Assembly (NCBI GenBank): GCA_004794655.1
Contig: SMMW01000622.1
Coordinates: 11,846,501 to 11,910,500, forward strand
Length of the DNA: 64,000 nt
From: Marisa cornuarietis
Taxonomy: Eukaryota > Mollusca > Gastropoda > Architaenioglossa > Ampullariidae
Direction of reading: 5' to 3'
The notes beneath the pieces are model-generated. The model had not been told where the DNA came from. It made no database searches and was given only the letters and a program-made list of their open reading frames with translations. Both the position numbers and the translations under genes were made by a program. This document shows positions 11,931 through 27,194 of the stretch, piece by piece; position 1 is the first letter of the stretch; every line of letters starts with the position of its first letter.

Positions 11931-13330
11931 TACAATTACAGAGAGGCTGTAGGGGTAAACATCGATAACATTGGTGGTTATCCATGTGCACTGCAATGAT
12001 CCACTAAAGATTTATTTGCCTACTGCTTACGTGCGCTCTGTCTCAACCAGTTGGTTAGTGCCTCTTCCCATTGTCCCCACTTTCAGCGCTTCTGAGTATA
12101 ATGTACAGCTATACTCCACGCCCACCTCTTCTTCTTCTTCTTCCTGGGTTATCATGACGTCCCGTGCCACCCTTTTATCATTCACAATTCTGTTCATATA
12201 TCTCTCTTCTTATTTCTTGTCTTTCTCTATGTACACAATGTCCTAAAGTATATTCTCTGCGACATCTGCTTCTCTGGCTCTCTGTCAGCGTCATATGTGT
12301 CAGTGGGTCTCTTCCCCACCATCCAGTCACCCCATCACCCCTTTTCACCCTCTCTCTTTTGCAGTACGACCTCACCACGAAATAGTGACTGCAGCTGTAC
12401 TAGCTGAAGACAACAGCCCGCTTGGGCTTGCAGTCAGATCTTGTCGCACGCTGCATAAATAGACCTTCACAGACGTGTGCGCCTCACAAATATTTATGCC
12501 CCTAACGCATCTACATACCCCCTAGCGTGCGCCGATGATGATCAAAGAGAGGAGTTAAGACGATAGGTAGGGCTTCTGTGGAATAATTATTTATGAACTA
12601 GAAAAGCAGCAGCGTTTTAAAAAGCATGTCCTTCATTTACGACGATCGTTAATTACGCGTCACGTTTTGTTGGTCACAAGCACTAAGGTTTGCTGTTTTA
12701 AATAAAAGAGAGAACAAAAATAAAGACTGTGAGACCATGATCAGTCTCGTCATGAAATGGTAATGACATGCGCAGTGAGCCAGTCGAGAAATGTCACGTG
12801 GCTGGAGATAACGCCCAGTGAAACTGTTGCACACTGTTTCTCTTATTTCAGATATGCATTAGTCTTCCCAGCACCGGCGACACGGGGATCGCTAGTACCT
12901 ACGTGTTGGCGTCAGTGATTCTTCGGACGCAATCGGGATCCACTTCGGCTGGAGCCGTAAGCGATCGGTAGTTGTCGTGGGGCTCAGCGTCTGCCGTTTT
13001 CTCACGGCACTTGTGAGTCGGCAGAGGTGACATCCACTGCAGGGGAAGGTGTGCCTTGGTGGAGACAGTCCTCTGTGTAAGTAGAATTGTTAAATTCACG
13101 CTCTCGAGCTTCTCTGCTTGTGACTTTCTTGTATGAGTACTCACGAAAATAAGCCAGTTCAGGAAGCTGTAACAGGTTGCTTTTTTCTTTTATTCTTTTT
13201 CTCTTGTTTTCTTGCTTTCTTCGAATTTTGATAGTCCTTGCGTATGGTCATTGGAAGGGCAAAGAAATTCTTTCGAGTAAAACCTTAGAGATGCATCATT
13301 GTGTTGTACTTGTGTACAACGGTTGTTTAA

Positions 13331-13334
<4 letters not shown>

Positions 13335-13374
<40 letters not shown>

Positions 13375-13404
13375 TCACGCGCACGCACGCACGTACGCAC
13401 GCAC
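13335..13404. repeat. Compound (CA)n(CGCA)n microsatellite
   Basis: (CA)18 followed by CACG/CGCA units with a TACG interruption. Alternating purine-pyrimidine throughout. Confidence 0.95.
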
Positions 13405-14831
13405 AGAGAGAACAAAGACAGGAAGTTCTGACAACAAAGCTTCCCTTAAATAAGAAAATCGAGATGCGAATCATCTGTACACCTTAAAGAGCATTATATT
13501 CGTGCAACATTAATATTTTTTTAATGTTTACAATTCCGCCGAGGAAATAATGGAGAAGGTGTAACGCTTACGTCTTCCAGCTATGGCCGCACCGTTCTTC
13601 GCACTATTCATATGGAATAATAATCTCAAGCATCTGTTGGATGACGGGTAGCAGGCAGTAAAGGGAGAGTTTAAAGTTTGTTCGTCATTAATTTAAATTA
13701 GCTGCAGCACGATAGGCCCCTTCTTTGGGTCCATCATCTTGAATATGGTAAGTTTCCCCTTGCGTGATTTCTAATTTTCACAGTGAGAGATCGGCTTTCC
13801 CACGGAAATAAATGTTTTTGTTGCAAATGGATTTCACTTTTACATGGACTCGTAGCGACACATCGCGTGCACACAGTTTCCTGCCAGTGGCCCCTAGGGC
13901 GTCTATTTGTAGAGACCCAATCAATGTACAGGATTGTGAAGCATTTTTCAAGATGGCACTTCATGCATACAGAGCAACAAAGCGACGCACATAGCACAAA
14001 ACGATCTCTATTATCTCCTTACTTCGCAAAACTGAATATTTGTCATGTTTCAGGTCTCGCAGATCAACGGTTGCACGCCTGTCACAAATTTCCGCATTTT
14101 TGTTTTAAACAATATACACGCATCATTGGCGTTTACTCTTATATTTAAGCCATTGCTGGTATGTTGGTATGTGGTGCATCATGAAGTCTCTCGTGCGCTG
14201 GTATGTATTGGTATGACTTTATTGCTGTAGCCAAAGAATGTTCTCCTTTCATTGGGTGAAAAGATTTATTGGAGGCTACAGGCGCATGCCTATGGTCAGT
14301 GCTTCGATTTTGATGCAAAAAGTCGGCTGTTGGAAGCTCGTTCAGGTCAGTGACAGAAGTCCCCTTCCAGCTCCCTTCCAGTTTACCCGTTAGTAATGGA
14401 ATACAGAATTTGTCAGGGAAGGTAAAGGGCGACGGAAGAAGAGTGCTTGGCGCTGCCCTTCCACATGCTTTTATCTACAGACGGTGAAGCATTTACAGCC
14501 AGAAGGCTGTGAGTCTTTATCTTTTATCAATCAAAAGAAAAGAAAAAGCAGCGAAAAAAGGTTGTATAGAAATTTTTTTTCCAAACTTTATTCTTATTAT
14601 TCATTCCAAGCATGCTAAGATCATGCGGATAATAACGGTTTTCCAAATTGTGTCGTGACCACGTGAGATTGTACAGCAACAATCTCGCAATTTTTATCGC
14701 TGCTGACGGGCGTCATGACAACGCTTTGGTGTTTTTTGTTGTTTTTGTTTTTGTGTTCTGTTATTAGTAGACACCTGTGTGTTTCATGTCGTTACGGCTG
14801 TCCACACTTATGCCAGGTGCGAGAGTGCAGC

Positions 14832-14839
14832 TGACGTCA
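14832..14839. promoter_or_regulatory. Palindromic CRE (TGACGTCA)
   Basis: A full consensus cAMP-response element within TGCAGCTGACGTCATGG, overlapping an E-box (CAGCTG, 14828-14833). An 8-mer like this is expected about once per 64 kb by chance, so the functional weight is small. Confidence 0.2.
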
Positions 14840-17800
14840 TGGTTGTGTAGGTGTGATGGTGCAATTTATTCCCCTATATTGTCTCTGGTTCATGCCATTT
14901 TGATGCTGTGTGCAGTCGCTAGGATTGCGTGCGAAGCGAGGTGAGCATCAGAGACTGTGTGCTGGGGAATACGACCTTTGACGCCATTTCCTAACGTTCA
15001 CGTCCTCATGCACTTTCCGTTGCCGTCCTTGCGGCTAAACTTCTGATTTTGTGCCCATGTACCTTATAGACGTCATAGCTTATGTTTTTATATTGTCAGT
15101 CTGAAATTATACAATACTGAAACATCCTTCAAAACTTTTTTCCTTATGGGAACTACTTGTTGGCATAGTTCTCTCAACTAAAACAGGCATAACTAGGATA
15201 CATTTTAACTCAAATGATGAATTGCATAGGCGGATGCACGTTCTTCGTGTGATAGTAATGAATTTCAATCGTTTTTAATCTAAAAGCGCACAGGATTTTT
15301 CTCGAGAGGCAAAAATCGTCTGAACAAGGTGAAACATAGCTTCTCCATGGAAAGACGATTCATATGTTGATTCCTTTCGATGTGAATAATTAATCTCAGA
15401 TTGGAACTGTTTACTTTTGCTTGAATGACATCAGTATATTTTTAGTAGTATATTCCTACAAAACTTGGGTCCATTTAACTCCCTCTGAGAATTCCTTTTA
15501 TTCGTTTCTTTTATTACACATATCGACAGTTTCAATATAAGTAATAAAATAGATCTAAGAACAAAAGGTTTATTTCGTGTCTCGGAACCCTCATTTTCTA
15601 GCAACCTAAAAATTCTAATCAGACTGTAAAACTGCTACATCAGCCACGCTCTGATGGACGCAAGCCTTCGCGCGTTGGCCCTTAAATGCACTGGGAATCT
15701 GCAGCAGGTATACGACGACCACCACGCAACAGGTATTACATCTCTCCAACCTGAGAACCCGTCAGGTGCTTTGCAGTCATTTACGTGAAGTGAGCGCCTG
15801 CGTCCGCTCGATATGTCATGTTTGCACAGATCCCACGTTTCGCTTTTATTGCTGTACACATAACAGCCGATCATTGCTAGATGAAAGATGATAAAACAAA
15901 TGCCTTTTTACAATTTAAAGACAAGAGGAACTCCCAGGATCAATTTCGTTGCCATGATCGATCGGAAGGTGTCAAGAAATGATTGTGGGTGAGTGGGTGA
16001 GAGAAGTGAATAGTTTGACTGACGGTGGAGGGGGAAGTAGGCTGCTAACTATTACTCTCAAACAAGCACAGGTGATGGGCTGTATTCACACCTGTTTCAG
16101 AAAGTATTGATCTGCAGTCGCGCTGAGTTCGTCGACTCAGGTGAACGAGTGAACGCGAGAGAGAGAGCAGCTAAAAAAAATCATTGGAATTAGTAGAATT
16201 CTTTCGTTTTCAGTTGGTGTCGGCTGGTACTGGGCGGTGACGTGAGTCAGGCGACAGACACAGAGAAGTTTGGATGCTTGGCTGCACCATATTCAACAGG
16301 TATGATCAGATAAAGTTTCTTAACTCTAGTCATATATTTGATGTAGTTTTCTTTCCTTAGCCATCTTTTTCCCACTCCTAAAATGCAGCGTATCACATGT
16401 GCGTCCGAGAAAGAAGACGTTGTCTGTCTGTCTGTCCATATCTTTCGCTTATTACTGCCATTTACAGCTACATCTAGCATTTTATCGTCATACCAGATTC
16501 AGCATCAAAGCGATTTACATACAAGAGTTATGTTTATTTTATTTTTCTTTACAACATCCAGCATATCTGCGAGTCTCGTCCAAGCTGAATATAACCTCTA
16601 TTGCTTTCTAATGTCCAGCTATCCAGCTGCTCTGACATTCGTAGTCAAGGATAAGCCACGAAGGTTTATGTTGTTGTTACTGATTTTTCTGAACATCATT
16701 TTGTCCGCCTCACGAAAGATGTGAACCATCTTTCCCGAAGTGGTGTAGCGAGGTTGTGTGAACGCTGCAGTGAAATTAGTTTAGCGTTTAGTGAGGAAGA
16801 CAATTTTAAGTTTATACCTCCATTGACACGTCCTGAAGCAGTGTACACTAGATATACTGCGCTCTCCTAAAGCTATACAGAGTATGGATGTTGTTAGTAA
16901 CGTTTATTACTGACATGAAATGTTTTCTTATCGATCTTTAAAAACCATTATACCACATATCGCAAACAAAAATTGATGAAAACAAATAACCATGCAAAAT
17001 AACACGCAAAGAGCACCAACCGACTAACCAATTAAACCCCCATCTATGCAACCCTTTCACTCACCAATAAATTGGAAAAAAATATGCAAAAAAAGTTTTT
17101 AAAAAGATTTGCTTTGATAACGATCTTTCAGTATAACTACCCTTCTTTTCTATACTGTACCTTTTCTAGATTACAAATGATGTACCATTCCTTGTTCATC
17201 TGTCAGCGTAACTAGAAACAACAAATCGACTCGCAAAGACAGCGTCGGGTTCACCTTCGACTTGAACTGGCGGTCACCCTGTCTGGGAAGAGTTAACGGG
17301 TTAAGGAAATCAATCACGTGTGACTGGTGTACTGCGACAACTTGTGAAGGCCCTTATTGGATATGATGTTGTTGTCGTCTCTTTTGGTATTGTGTTACCA
17401 TACAGACCCGGCCATGTAGTGGATTCTTATGGCTGCTCGCTAACTAAGTGGCTCGTGTTTGCGTGTTAAAGGTCACTACAGTAATTATATTTTTCGATGC
17501 GATAGGGTTAAGGTCGTATAGTTGTACTTTGTGCAGCTTTCGTGCTATGGACTTAAAATTGCGTCTTAGCTTTCACAAATGATGTCCAAAATCTTTTTTC
17601 ACCTTTAAAAACAAACTCGGCAATTGATTGAGAAAGACAAGCTTTCACCCGGGAATCTGTTTTTAGTTTATTTTTAAATCCTGAATGTGTCGACAGCCTT
17701 TACGGATTCGTGCTGCTATGACCAACGTATTACGATTCGATCGAATACGGACGTTCCTCAAGGCTCCTCTTTTTTAATCCATGAATTTGGCATTTGCAAA

Positions 17801-18535
17801 TGGGCTCACATCGGTGGACGAACGCGAACGAGCTGTGGCCCAGCAGTGCAAGCAGCAAAGGATGAATCCAAGAAAATAAAAAGAGAAGGCAGTATGTCAA
17901 AATGTCGGAAAAGGCCTGCAGGCAAGAGACACGAAGTTCATTGTCTTTCAAATGGACACGGAATCGATCAGTTGAATCCGAAATAAATAACGAGCGAAAC
18001 TTTCGCCAGGTGATGTGGCTGTGCAGGGGCCATTCACTTCTGGCATTCTGTATTAGCACCTGCTTTTTACAGTTCTTGCAGGTTATAGGACAGGGACAGT
18101 TTAAGTTGTTTAAGTCTGACTTTCCGTCCTGTCAGTACAATTTTTTGTATGTTTTTCTGCAATGCATAAAAATGGCTCAGAAGAGATTTTGCTTCTTTAG
18201 AACAGTTTTAAGGCTTAGAAACGTGTTGTGCAACTGGCCCCAGGAGACGGTTTCTACCTGTGTGTTCAGGAAGGCCGGTGGAGTGGGAGGGTTGAAGGTG
18301 AGTGGTACCGATGGATAGAGGTGATGGGGTGACGTACCTTTCTGCAAGAAAACTGTGTTGATAAGGGGAGCTAACCGGGAGGGGTGACCGGCTGACGGAC
18401 TCGAGTATGCACTTGCATGAGCTCGGAAACACACACGCATGCACAGAAACCGTCACACGGTTAATTTATTTGATCTAAAGTAGGCATATGCTGCTATAAC
18501 ACATCTGATTCTGGCAATTTAAAAAAGAGGAAATT

Positions 18536-18577
18536 ACACACGCACGCACGCGTGCACACACACCCACACACACACAG
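18536..18577. repeat. CA/CG-rich simple repeat
   Basis: CACG units then CA units, interrupted. Confidence 0.85.
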
Positions 18578-19597
18578 CTGTAGAGCACGAGAGCAAACCA
18601 GAACGCGGTCAAGCGGTGCGATCATAAAACGCAGCAGCCTAATAATCGCCTACATCGAACGTGTAAACACTCCAGTCACAATGTGAAAGCGGCTCATGCA
18701 TCGGTGGTGGAAGACTTCACAGCAACAGGTGTTGCCGCCCTTTGCTTAGAGTCCACGGTTGGTGCTGGGCAGATTTATCGCTGCGATAGTATTGGAAAAT
18801 ATAGGGAGCAGTTGGACCATTGTACTGTCGCCTGTGGCCTTGCGAGGCAACAATGCGCCTGAGCACTTCGATCCCTTGTGTCGATACGTCAGAATAAAGC
18901 GAAGGTGTGTTGAAGGACGGCCATCACGTCACGTTTGTCCCAGGGGCTGCGCATGCGTCAGGCCTAGAGTTAGATCGGTCCGGTTCTGACCGTGTTTCAG
19001 GAAAGTTGACATCGAGCTGGTTTTCAGACGCAAAGCGAGCTGAGTTACGCTGGTCTTTAATTACCTTTGCATGGCTCTTGTTTTGTTTTGATCTTGAAGC
19101 AAAATCCGCCTACTGCTGATTTAGCAAAGGTTGACCAATCCAAAACCGGAGTTGTCGGAAAAAAACATCGAGATCGGTGTTGTGGAAGAGAAGGTGGCTG
19201 GTGGGTAGAGGGACAGAAGAGGAGGAGAGGAAAAGAGAAAGAGATTGACAAAGCTGACGATGGCCCAGATTACGGTGATCATGGTTGGATTGGGGAAAAT
19301 TGAACAAGGTTAATGGAAGAGCTACTTCCTTAAAGAAATAGCAGGAGCTAGCTCAGAGGGAGGAATCTGCTTGGCGGTTCTGATATCGACCCTTTCCCCC
19401 GCCCATCTCCACCTTGTGCTGCTGGTGGTGGGCGGACGTGGGGAGGGGGAGGGATCGGTCTCTTCTCTCCGTCCATCTAGTCACCCCATATCGGGTATGG
19501 ATGTAATCGTAATCTCCACCTGCGTTGAGAGCAACTGTACGACCTTACTAGCCTTACTAGATGTCATGCACACGCCCCCGTCTACATTCAGCGTGTG

Positions 19598-19611
19598 CAA
19601 CTCTCTCTCTC

Positions 19612-19652
<41 letters not shown>
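19598..19652. repeat. Compound (CT)n(GT)n microsatellite
   Basis: A CT run precedes an uninterrupted GT run at 19619-19652. Confidence 0.95.
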
Positions 19653-19655
<3 letters not shown>

Positions 19656-22600
19656 CCCTCTTTTCCTCTCATATTTTTCATTTGAACAGTCTTGAAAGCA
19701 AATCGCAGCCGGGCGGTCTGAATTTAGGGCTGTCGAAAAGGCATTGGGAAGTAATTCGAGTAAGCTGTCTTGCAGCTGGTCTCACCACAGCCAGAGACAC
19801 AAGGGTGTGTCTGTCCAAAAAGATTTTGCTACTGGAGCTGCAAAGTGTAGCAATAAATCCGTACGAAACCCTTCTGCTTCTTTTCCCAAAAGAGTAAGCA
19901 GCATATAAAGCCCTGCTGGCAGTCTTAATGCTCAATAAATAAGTAAAAAATAAAGAAAGAAAAAACTCATACCTAACTGAAGTTAGTCTAGAAAAATCAA
20001 GAACATCTCACATATCCGCTTCTTCTTCATAAAAAAAAACGGAAACCAGACTCAGCATCTCATCCGGACGTTTCAAAAATAATTGGTGCAAATGCCTTGC
20101 TTGAAACATTCACGATGCTATTTCTGTCTTAAAAAATAACTGGGATGAGAGTGGTAGCTGTCTATTCCAAATGTTTTTCATATCCCTTTTTGCGCTGAGG
20201 CTGTTTGCATGGAACAACAACCTTTTGTAGTTGGCTCCAGCTTATAATTGAGCTGCACGCCAGCTGACTGTACGATACGGTCGCATGGGAACGATGTTAT
20301 TCTTTTTGATTCGTTAAAAGACAAAAAGGCAAAAATTACAGTAAAGTTTCAAAGCACAGAATGGCTTATAGTGATCGCTTTAAAATAGCAGCAGTTTGTT
20401 TCCAGAAAGTCCTTCCATGTGTAAAAGTGGTCGGTGGTATAACTTCGAAACTCTTCAATATCAACTGCGGTCTTCATCTTCACTTGTTCTGTTCTCGTTT
20501 GCAAGTATGCATTGATTTGCCTTTTTATCTTTCGGGACACTTTTCTCGATAAAAGATTTAATCCACCAAATCCGCTGTTAAAGTTGTATAATGTTCATTG
20601 AAATGTCCTTCCATGGAGGGAAATATTAGCTGGTAGACTTTGTTTAGGAGGAACGGCTTCATCAGTAATGGCCTGTTACCATTATCGTTCACAGCTGACT
20701 TTTTCATCCGTTTTATATCACCGGTTATTTAAAGAAAAACAAAAATAAGCGACATGTAATTGGCGCAGTCGATGGCGAACATACACCACTTCAATAAGCA
20801 CGTTCTTAAAAGCCAATGACTTTGTTGGAAGAGGACAGGGATCCCTTGGCGGTCACGTGGTCTACATGTGACTGACGGATCGCGAAGGGGTCAACATGAA
20901 ACGTGGCAGAAAAACTGCAAACAGGTTTGGAAGGAGGCGAGGCAAGTGGAGGAGGAGAGCGCCTGCCTACTTGGAATAAGGGAAAGCCACTCTCATTTTG
21001 TGATTTCTGGCGGTTGCTGTATGTTCGTCAGGAAAATGTCGTTGGTTGACTCAGCCTTGTCTCTGGAGCAAGCACATCTGTCTTGCCGCAACAAGCATTC
21101 TGCATACTGATCTGGCAAGGGATTTCTCGTAAATTGGACCTATCGAGTTAACAACAATTTTGCCGGTAGACACAAATTGACAAATCTGTATTTATTTACT
21201 TGAAGACTTACCGCTGTTCTCTGACGCTGACCTTATGACACAGATGGAGCCAAGCAGAAACAGTGGAGAAAAAGTCAGCCTCTGAGTCACTGGCGAGATG
21301 GCAGTTAAGAATGCTCACGGGGAAAGGTATAAAAGAACGAAGGATGTGACAAGGAAAGACCGTGGGTGGTGGGTAGAATCAAGAGGGAAGGAACGCAGAA
21401 GGGAACGAATGAAATGTATTGGGTTAGTGGCAGTGTTGGGAGGAAGCCAGAAGATGCAGATCGACACTGAATAATGTGGCCGCCCTGCACGCAGCGAAGC
21501 ATTGCAAGACTCTATTCTTCAGCGGGAAATTGAAAACGCTGCGCGCAGGTCCTCTAGTACCCCAACTATGGCATGGACAATCTTTTTCAACAATGGGCAG
21601 GATGCAATTTCTGGTCACGGCCTTCGATATAACTCTCCGAGTTCATGCGCTTCTAGCGAGTTCAGTGTGCTCTGGCAATTGATAAGAACGAATCAGTAAT
21701 GCAACGCGACGGGCTTGAAACATGAGCTGACCGACATGGCGACACAAGCTCTTCTCCGATTATGTCAGGACATTTTTTCCATTTCCTTTTGTTCACAGCA
21801 TGAAATCTGCGTATACTTCTCTCGTATGAATGCATATGGTTTTTACTTCATTAACATTTGAAACCGTTGTCATGGAAGTGAACACAGAGGAGGTAGTTAA
21901 CTCTTTTTTCGGAGACTCCTTTTAAGGGATAATCGATAGACTGTTGATCCTTTTATGATTGCCTTCGTTCGTCAAGTAATTTTACGGCTAGTGATGACTA
22001 AAGGCAATGCTTAAGCTGAAATCGCTATCGCTGACAAGAGCTGACTGCTTATCGGCGAACGCAGATGGAGGAAAATTCTCAACAGCATCCGCGTCAGTGC
22101 GGCCTTGACATTCCTCCAGTTCGAACCGGTTGGGAAACCGTAGCTGACTGAAGACGACTGTGGCGACGACATGATAGTGTAAGCAAGAAGATGCAGAGCA
22201 GTATCAACGCTGTACTGGTTTAATCTTTTCCTGGCTAATCGCTTTGTGTTCCTGGTATTCCGCGTTTGAAGTGAAACACTATCCTCTCCTAGTTCTCGCA
22301 TCTTAATAACTGTGGCGCTAGGATTTCCTTGCCACGGCCTTTTGACCCCAGCAGAACTCTTCTACATCCCTGAGCCCGCCTCATCCGATGGTCAACACCG
22401 CTTGCACGTGTAAACACACTCTTTCTTTGTCTTTTTTTTTAAAGGGCCTTCTTAATAAGACACATATTGTCTAAAATGTGGCTATGTTTCGTAATTTTTC
22501 TAGACTACCGTCCTGAATATATCTGGCAAACAGTCATATATTTGACGATCAGTGCTCGGTTAACGCCCCCTGGACAAATAGACGCGAACGTTTGATCGAG

Positions 22601-24196
22601 TTTGGCCAAGTGACGGTGATATAAAATTGTTAGCAAACTGGCTTTATACAAAAATCTTTGGCCAAGTGAAATTTATATGTTTAAAAAAAAAAGGTTTTCC
22701 AAACTTGCTCCAGCGTTCATCCACATTTTATCGGTTAAGAACGAGCCTTTGGTGCTTGTTTATGCGCGTGTCGGTGACATAGATGAGGAGCGCGTTGAGG
22801 AGGCGGAGTGAGAGATCAATGAAAGAAGACCATGCTTTTAACCGATCTTCTTAAGGCACAGCAACATTTATCGCCTGCACGTTAACCAGCATGCATCACT
22901 TCGGTAGCTGACATTTATGTGTCCTTTGTCGTGAAGGAGCTCCGCGCAAGGACCGTTACCGGCTGGAGATATACCGTGATGCAACAGCAAACAGTTCGCG
23001 TGCATTGTTTCTAAACTTGGCTGGGGCCACGGCGATAAGGATGGTGAGCCCTAGGGCACGCTGTCACGAACTGAAACGAGAGTTATGGTTCGCAATCGGG
23101 CCCCGCTATGCTAGAAGCCGTGTCAGGCCAGTGCACCCTTGCGATTCCCACCCAGACCTATCTGCGTTCATGCTTTTGAACGAAGCAAGGGAAGTGGGAA
23201 GAAATGTAATGTTATCAGATAAGGGGACATGCGTACTAGACGTAAGCACACGGTGGTAAGCTTCCCAGGCTTCAGATATTCAGTCAATCCGCGAATTTTG
23301 CGCTGGATGAAGATTTCCGAAGAACTTTATCTTCCACCCTTTCCTTCCTCCACCTTTCACTGTTATGCTAACCTAACCGCAAAACTGCAGGACGGGAGGG
23401 GAACTAACGGCGCGTACGCTTTGACCGACATCATGCACGCTAATTATGACTTTCAAAGAAAACAAAATGTCTTCGTTTCTCATATTTGCAGGAATGCAGA
23501 GAAGTAAATCTTCTGAATGCGGAACAGCATTGTCATAGAGGTTTTAAACATGAATTATTCTATGCGCAGAAAATTCTTTTGCTGTGGTTGTCTTTCTTTA
23601 GTGGTACACTAGACGACTTTTCCACAAACCAAACTTTTTTTTAACTATCTGTACGCCGATCACAGACATGGAGCATGTCACGACTTGGGCGTTGCTGGTC
23701 GCAGAAAATGGGATATTAAAGAGGGCTAGTCCTGTGGTACCTTGGGCTGTTATGCCCCACCTTTTTCAATGTTGTTGATACCATTGCTGTATTTCTGTCC
23801 AGTTGTTTGGTGCTTGTGTTTTATTTTTGTTTTGCAAGTGATTGAGTGCGATGCTAATTCTTTGCACGGTAAAGGTCTAGAGGGATGTATTTTTTTCTTA
23901 TTAGTGGGTGAAGCTCAGTTCATGATAGTTTCCAAAAAATCTGGATGAATATATCCCCTTTCGTTTCTCGAGAGATAAACGCCTGAAAAAAATAACCATG
24001 CACATGTATTAAGATTGTTTATGACACCGTTTACCTCAGCCAATGGGACAGATGGTATCATATGTTAATTATGAAAACGGGCGTGATTACCTTTCTATGC
24101 ATGGTCACATTTGCCTGGTTTACATCTCCAGAACGGGAGCTGATAATTTTTACATAGAGCTTTACCCAATCATTAGAAAAAATTGCACCCTACTAG

Positions 24197-24312
<116 letters not shown>

Positions 24313-25810
24313 TCACCAACAACAACACCACGCTGTAGCGGTAGCGTCAAGAACAGGATCAATCACATCCCAGAATCTTGCTATCCTCCCTCCCCTCCCT
24401 CCACTCACTACTTCTGGGTTGTTATTACATTTCTCGTTCGCACGCTGCCCACCGGGGGAGGTAATTGAAAGGGAGCCATCCACCAACGCACGAGATAACG
24501 GCCTTTTATTCTGATTTCCGAATGCAACATGCACTTTGATCTGCCGCATGCAGCTTTACGTTTACTGGCGTCTCCGAAAAAATGCAATCGTTTGGTGATT
24601 AATTAACAGGTTGCTAAACTAGGGGATAATTTGTCGGTGCGATAGACCGCTGCTGATATGAAAGAAATAAATCGATGTCACGAACTTCTGGTCATGGGGG
24701 AAATAAATGTATTCAGATGAGTGTCACTTTGAGTCTTCTAGTCACTTGCTATATCGCATCACGTGATAAATAATTGCTGCTTCGTGAATAGAAGCTATTC
24801 GTGTAATAGCATGATTGATTTAGGGTTCACAGTGAAACATTTTCCGAACCAGTTGGAAATAGGGGCGCACTGCTAACTTGTAATAAAGATTTGAACGTCT
24901 AACAAAAGTTAGTGGGAGGGAATAGTAAAGCCAAGTCATTCTCAAATAACTGTGATATAGTTACAAGGCTTACAATTAGTAACAGTTTACTCTTTTGATG
25001 TTTTAAACAAACACTCCCATCTTTTTCTTGATGAAAAACCAGCAACGCAATCGTCCTTCTTATGTTGCTTTTGTGTGCTTGGCTTGGCTTTTGATCTGAC
25101 TTTCTTGGGGATCTGATGGAAGGCGATGGAAATAGCTATTTCCTTTACTCATGTGTCGTTTTCGGAAGGAAAGAGAGTAATTCATATTCTGTGCCAACAT
25201 ATTACCCACAGCTAGTGAGTAGAGATGAAAAGTTGCTTCCCATATCTATTTCTCAAAGAAATAAAAGTAATAAAAAAGTACAAAAACAACAATAACAACC
25301 CGCATGCAATTTTGAACAGCCGAAGAAAAAAACAACAATGTAAGATCCGCTGCATTGAGATATGAGTGAAAGCCACATTTCAAGGAAAAGAAGAATGTTA
25401 AGAACCCTGGGGTTGAATGGAAGCGGAGGCGGAGGCTTAATGACACCAACGCGTCAGCCTGGCATGCTGGGAAAATGCTCATTCCATGTTTCAGGAAACA
25501 ATAAAGCCCCTGGACGCCTTGATTTACCTCTTTTCAAGTTCTGTAGCTGTTAGCTGTTTTCTGGTCGATGTGGATTAGCCGCCTGCCACAATCCTTGAAA
25601 GTAAGGGGTAATTTTTTTCTTCTTGGGTCGTTAAGTGCTTTCTGGCTGACCTTGTAGCTGACTCGTCCTAAATACTACCGGCAACTGAAAAACAAGTTCT
25701 TAAAAGTTGTATCTTTTTTTATATCATTTCTGTTCCTCGTTTGTTTACATAAGATTTAGTAAAGTGGAGGTGAATGAATAAGTTACACAATACAGAATAC
25801 ACACATGCAT

Positions 25811-25836
25811 AAACACACACACACACACACACACAC
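25811..25836. repeat. (CA)13 microsatellite
   Basis: Uninterrupted CA run. Confidence 0.93.
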
Positions 25837-27194
25837 TTGTAAAGTGGTACAAATGCTGGCAGACTGGTAAATCGGTTGAACAAGCGAAGAAGAGGAACAA
25901 ACAAAGACAAATGAAAGGAGAAAACAAATGCGTAAACATTTTTTTACAAAATTGCAACAACAACAAAAAAAACCCCTCTCCCTCAGAAGCTTGACGACCT
26001 AAATGAACTCTTCCTTAAAAAAAAAAAATATAGCTCGTGTTAACAGAAGCCCCAAATTGCTGAAAGCTGAAACTCAGCCTAAAAATTGCATCAAAGAAAT
26101 ATGTTGCTTTGCAGTTCCTTTTTCTTGCCATTTTCTCATCTTTCTCAACAATTTACATTCTTTCTGTAACAATCGCAACATCCAACATAGAACGTAAATC
26201 TTGACACATAATGATTTATTGTAATCATGTGAAAGTAAGGGAAGATTCGGCCGAGATGCTTATTTTGGGTTATGGAAGTTCTTTAACCTTCCTGACGGCA
26301 AGAGGAAACAGTGTGGCTGTCTCTTGCTGCCATGGAGTCGATGGCTTGCCTGGCGTTTTCTCTACAGCGTTGAAATAAAGACTGATCAATGGTAGCATTA
26401 TAATCTACCAACATGGGCTGCCCAGATCGGTTTATTCTTAAGAACTGCGTCTGCGGGACTAGCATGAAATTTGTTTTGCTGTGTTGCCATATGCGTGGGT
26501 ATAGTTTTTGTTTAAATAGATACTTAAGTCCTAATGGACAAGAACTAAGGTTTGTACTCCGGTTTTATTTATATTTTCGTGTATGTGATCTTTGTCATTT
26601 CTATCGGCATTATTTTTGAAGCATTAAAAAGATTGCTGTATAGGTGGGGATGCGATGGATTCAGTCAGCTGGAAAAATAAACTGCATTGAGATGATCGAT
26701 TTTTGGGGATACCGCTGTTTTGTGAAAGTCGAAGAGAGACGAACTGCAAAGAAGGGCTGCAGAAATCCACGCAGCTTTTTTCATCGCTTTTTTGTTGTTG
26801 ATGATGTTTTTTGGAAGCTTTTCAAAATAATTTTCTCGCTCTTTGTTTTCCTTTTACGCTGACTCTCTCTCTCTCTCTGGAGGTGTCTTGCTCGTTGGCT
26901 GTAAGCACCTCTGGAGATCAATTGTCTTCAGCTGAACAGATCAGACCTCCCTCAGCACCTACTCGGTTTCCAGAAGCTTTTCCTCGAGGCTAATCGTTGC
27001 CATTTTGTGTTTTTTTGTGTGTCAGAGTTACATAAAAATGAAGACTGGGAAAATAACGTGTAAATACCGTCCATTTTGCTCTCTTACCACTTATTCCCTC
27101 GACCACACCCTTTCCCCCCACATCCTAACTCTGATACACCGAAGAGATGCGTGATGCAACACCTTGCTTACAGACATCTGATCACGGGATGTGA

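Larger units (their letters stand above)
11944..19597. other. Non-coding, no gene recognised
   Basis: Contains the CA/CGCA repeat at 13.3 kb, a short (TTC)n at 12128-12143 and a palindromic CRE at 14.8 kb. Open frames are short and without recognisable domains. Confidence 0.6.

Noticed and set aside
13741..13753. ATG|GTAAGT donor-like site
   Set aside because: Single good donor without a plausible exon or acceptor before it; expected by chance in 64 kb.
22564..22577. Third CTCF-like match on the minus strand (CCAGGGGGCG core)
   Set aside because: Four mismatches to the full 14-position consensus.
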